From the NCBI GenBank assembly GCA_964631745.1, contig CAZVWV010000169.1, forward strand, positions 1 to 6,294: a stretch of DNA of 6,294 nucleotides, in the 5' to 3' direction. Below, piece after piece: positions 4,685-6,294 of the stretch. The DNA is from CAZVWV01 sp964631745. Lineage in GTDB: Bacteria > Bdellovibrionota_C > UBA2361 > JBGSMV01. Position 1 is the first letter of the stretch. Every line of letters begins with the position of its first letter. Under the pieces are notes generated by a model. It was not told the DNA's origin. It was given only the letters and a program-made list of their open reading frames with translations, and ran no database searches. The position numbers were made by a program, and so were the translations under genes.

Positions 4685-6112
4685 GTGAACGATATGGAAT
4701 TACCAGAAACATCTTTGAATGACCTTGGTCAGAATTACACAAGTAAGTACGGATTTTCAGATCCCGAGAAGCCTGTATTCAAAAGCAGAAAGGGGATCGA
4801 TCACGATGTCATCGATCAGATCAGTGATCATAAGAATGAACCGGACTGGATGCGGGAGTTCCGCCACAAGAGTTTGGATATCTTCTTCTCAAAGCCCATG
4901 CCGACCTGGGGCGGGCCGTCGCTGCAAGAACTTAAATTCGAAGAGATCTATTATTACCTTAAACCTGTTCAAGAGCAGGGCCGCACTTGGGATGATGTCC
5001 CCGAAGATATAAAGCGCACCTTTGATAAACTTGGCATCCCCGAGGCTGAACGCACAGTGTTAGCTGGCGTGGGCGCTCAGTATGAAAGTGAGGTGGTTTA
5101 TCACTCACTCAAGAAAGAGTGGGAGGATAAAGGTGTGATCTTTATGGACACCGACCTGGCGCTAAAGGAGTGCCCGGATTTATTTAGAAAATATTGGGCT
5201 ACCGTTATTCCGGCTGCCGACAACAAATTTGCGGCGTTAAATTCCGCAGTTTGGTCAGGCGGAAGTTTCATCTATATCCCCAAGGGCGTAAACGTGGATG
5301 TGCCCTTACAGGCATACTTTAGAATTAATGCCGAAAAGATGGGGCAGTTTGAGCGTACGCTCATCATTGTAGATGAGGGCGCTTACGGCCACTACATAGA
5401 AGGCTGCACCGCGCCCACATACAGCTCCGACTCACTTCACTCGGCCGTGGTCGAGATCATTGTCAATCGTGGCGCGCGCTTTAGATACTCTACCATTCAG
5501 AACTGGTCCGCCAATGTGTACAACCTCGTTACCAAGCGTGCCATGGCTTATGAAAACGCCACCATGGAATGGATTGACGGAAACTTAGGATCCAAGCTCA
5601 CCATGAAATACCCCGCTGTATATCTGATGGGCGAGGGCGCTCACGGCGAAGTATTAAGTGTAGCATTTGCCAAAGACGGGCAACATCAGGACGCCGGAGC
5701 AAAGATTGTGCACGTGGCTCCTAACACAACTTCGCAGATCGTTTCGAAATCCATAAGCAAAGGCACAGGCCGTTCAAGTTACCGCGGGCTTTGCAAAATT
5801 CAAAAGGGCGCAATTAATTCGAAAGCCACAGTAGAATGTGATGCTTTGTTGTTGGACGAGACCAGCAAAACAGATACTTATCCCTACATTGAAATCTCTG
5901 AAAAACGCTCCAGCGTCGGCCACGAGGCCAGCGTCTCAAAGATCTCCGAAGAGCAGCTCTTTTATCTTCAGAGCCGCGGCATAGCAGAAGATGAAGCTCG
6001 CGCCATGATAGTAAGGGGCTTCATTCAGCCCATCTCTAAAGAGCTACCGATGGAGTATGCAGTTGAGTTAAACAGGCTTATACAGCTCGAAATGGAAGGC
6101 AGCGTTGGGTAG
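4685..6112 (+). CDS. sufB: Fe-S cluster assembly scaffold protein SufB
   Basis: SufB is the core scaffold of the SUF system. With SufC (ATPase) and SufD it builds Fe-S clusters from sulfur delivered by the cysteine desulfurase SufS. The 475-residue protein is full length and has a beta-helix core ending in the typical ELPMEYAVELNRL...MEGSVG. C241 in YIEGCTAP matches the sulfur-accepting cysteine of E. coli (C254). C385 in VECDALLL matches C405, and E414 in GHEASVS matches E434, proposed cluster-site residues. DTDLAL, NKFAALNSAVWSGGSFIY and GQHQDAGAK are other family hallmarks. The frame opens at GTG 4685-4687, and an ATG three codons later (4694) is an equal choice. Neither has a Shine-Dalgarno sequence, so the start is uncertain by 9 nt. 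It has its own promoter and is divergent from the response-regulator operon. A SufC gene should follow but none is complete before the edge. Confidence 0.97.
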   Translation: MNDMELPETSLNDLGQNYTSKYGFSDPEKPVFKSRKGIDHDVIDQISDHKNEPDWMREFRHKSLDIFFSKPMPTWGGPSLQELKFEEIYYYLKPVQEQGRTWDDVPEDIKRTFDKLGIPEAERTVLAGVGAQYESEVVYHSLKKEWEDKGVIFMDTDLALKECPDLFRKYWATVIPAADNKFAALNSAVWSGGSFIYIPKGVNVDVPLQAYFRINAEKMGQFERTLIIVDEGAYGHYIEGCTAPTYSSDSLHSAVVEIIVNRGARFRYSTIQNWSANVYNLVTKRAMAYENATMEWIDGNLGSKLTMKYPAVYLMGEGAHGEVLSVAFAKDGQHQDAGAKIVHVAPNTTSQIVSKSISKGTGRSSYRGLCKIQKGAINSKATVECDALLLDETSKTDTYPYIEISEKRSSVGHEASVSKISEEQLFYLQSRGIAEDEARAMIVRGFIQPISKELPMEYAVELNRLIQLEMEGSVG

Positions 6113-6294
6113 GGGGATGGCAAGCCGAGTGGTTAGCATGCTCATGGATAAGGTCTAGAAAATGAAATTTTAGCGGACCTCCGACGCCCGCTAAATAGCC
6201 TTCAACAATTGCTCAGGAGTTCTGGTTATGACCGGTGAGCCTCATGCGTGTCCGGTAGAAAGGTGGCGGTGATGCCGTAAATTCTTGATTTAAA
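6113..6294 (+). other. 182-nt region after sufB without an assigned gene; two hairpins and short ribosome-site-linked frames
   Basis: suf genes usually abut, so this gap is unexpected. An 8-bp perfect stem pairs 6169-6176 with 6188-6195 (11-nt loop). A second hairpin pairs GCTCA at 6211-6215 with TGAGC at 6236-6240 and has an inner stem (6222-6226 with 6231-6235, TATG loop). Neither ends in a T run, so neither is a clear terminator. Three very short frames are present: 13 codons from ATG 6117, 14 codons from ATG 6228 with AGGAG eight bases upstream, and ATG 6272 with AGGTGG five bases upstream. The last reads ATG-CCG-TAA and is then open to the edge as I-L-D-L-K. I recognise no known RNA family. 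Confidence 0.5.

Noticed and set aside
6113..6187. tRNA-Ser/Leu-like segment because of GCCGAGTGGTTAG
   Set aside because: It resembles a D-arm only. No matching acceptor stem, anticodon arm or T-arm follows.

Overview
The window is ordinary bacterial chromosome of moderate GC content, carrying housekeeping genes in two divergent blocks. There is no phage, CRISPR, transposase or toxin gene. The protein set (SUF-type SufB, bacterial thymidylate kinase, DNA polymerase III delta', TatD, NuoB) is bacterial. The SufB sequence, with its 'PEDIK.TFD.LGIPEAER' core and 'MEGSVG' end, resembles the form common in Chloroflexi, Actinobacteria and Cyanobacteria-related lineages more than the E. coli form. 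The exact phylum cannot be fixed from this window.

Layout. Positions 1-239 hold no gene. They contain an inverted pair of REP-like palindromes (17-42 and 130-157) and a weak rightward terminator-like hairpin (172-207). Positions 240-4345 are a leftward, minus-strand gene row. In transcription order it is: a receiver-only response regulator (3938-4345), tmk (3216-3914), holB (2168-3223), a free-standing MetRS C-terminal tRNA-binding domain (1738-2118), tatD (894-1670) and nuoB (240-800). The first three are tightly packed (23-nt gap, then an 8-nt overlap). The later gaps are 49, 67 and 93 nt and carry short tandem repeats. Positions 4346-4684 are a divergent regulatory region with a near-consensus promoter and a perfect 11-bp inverted repeat over it. 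Positions 4685-6112 encode sufB on the plus strand. Positions 6113-6294 are a gapped, possibly structured stretch leading to the window edge, where sufC would be expected.

How the genes fit together. tmk makes dTDP for DNA synthesis, holB is a clamp-loader subunit and tatD is a metal-dependent DNase/hydrolase, so the row is largely a DNA-replication and housekeeping operon. In many bacteria (for example B. subtilis) tmk and holB lie a few genes from metS followed by tatD. Here only the C-terminal tRNA-binding domain of MetRS sits in the metG slot before tatD, which suggests that the catalytic part was lost from this locus. nuoB, a complex I subunit, closes the row without any other nuo gene in view. 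sufB belongs to the Fe-S cluster assembly system that would supply clusters such as N2 in NuoB, but it is divergently transcribed under its own promoter.

No clearly new biological system is visible. The items most worth a second look are the sufB promoter/operator, the orphan MetRS domain in the metG position, the REPIN-like pair, the DnaA-box-like 11-bp repeats before tatD, and the odd sufB-to-sufC junction.
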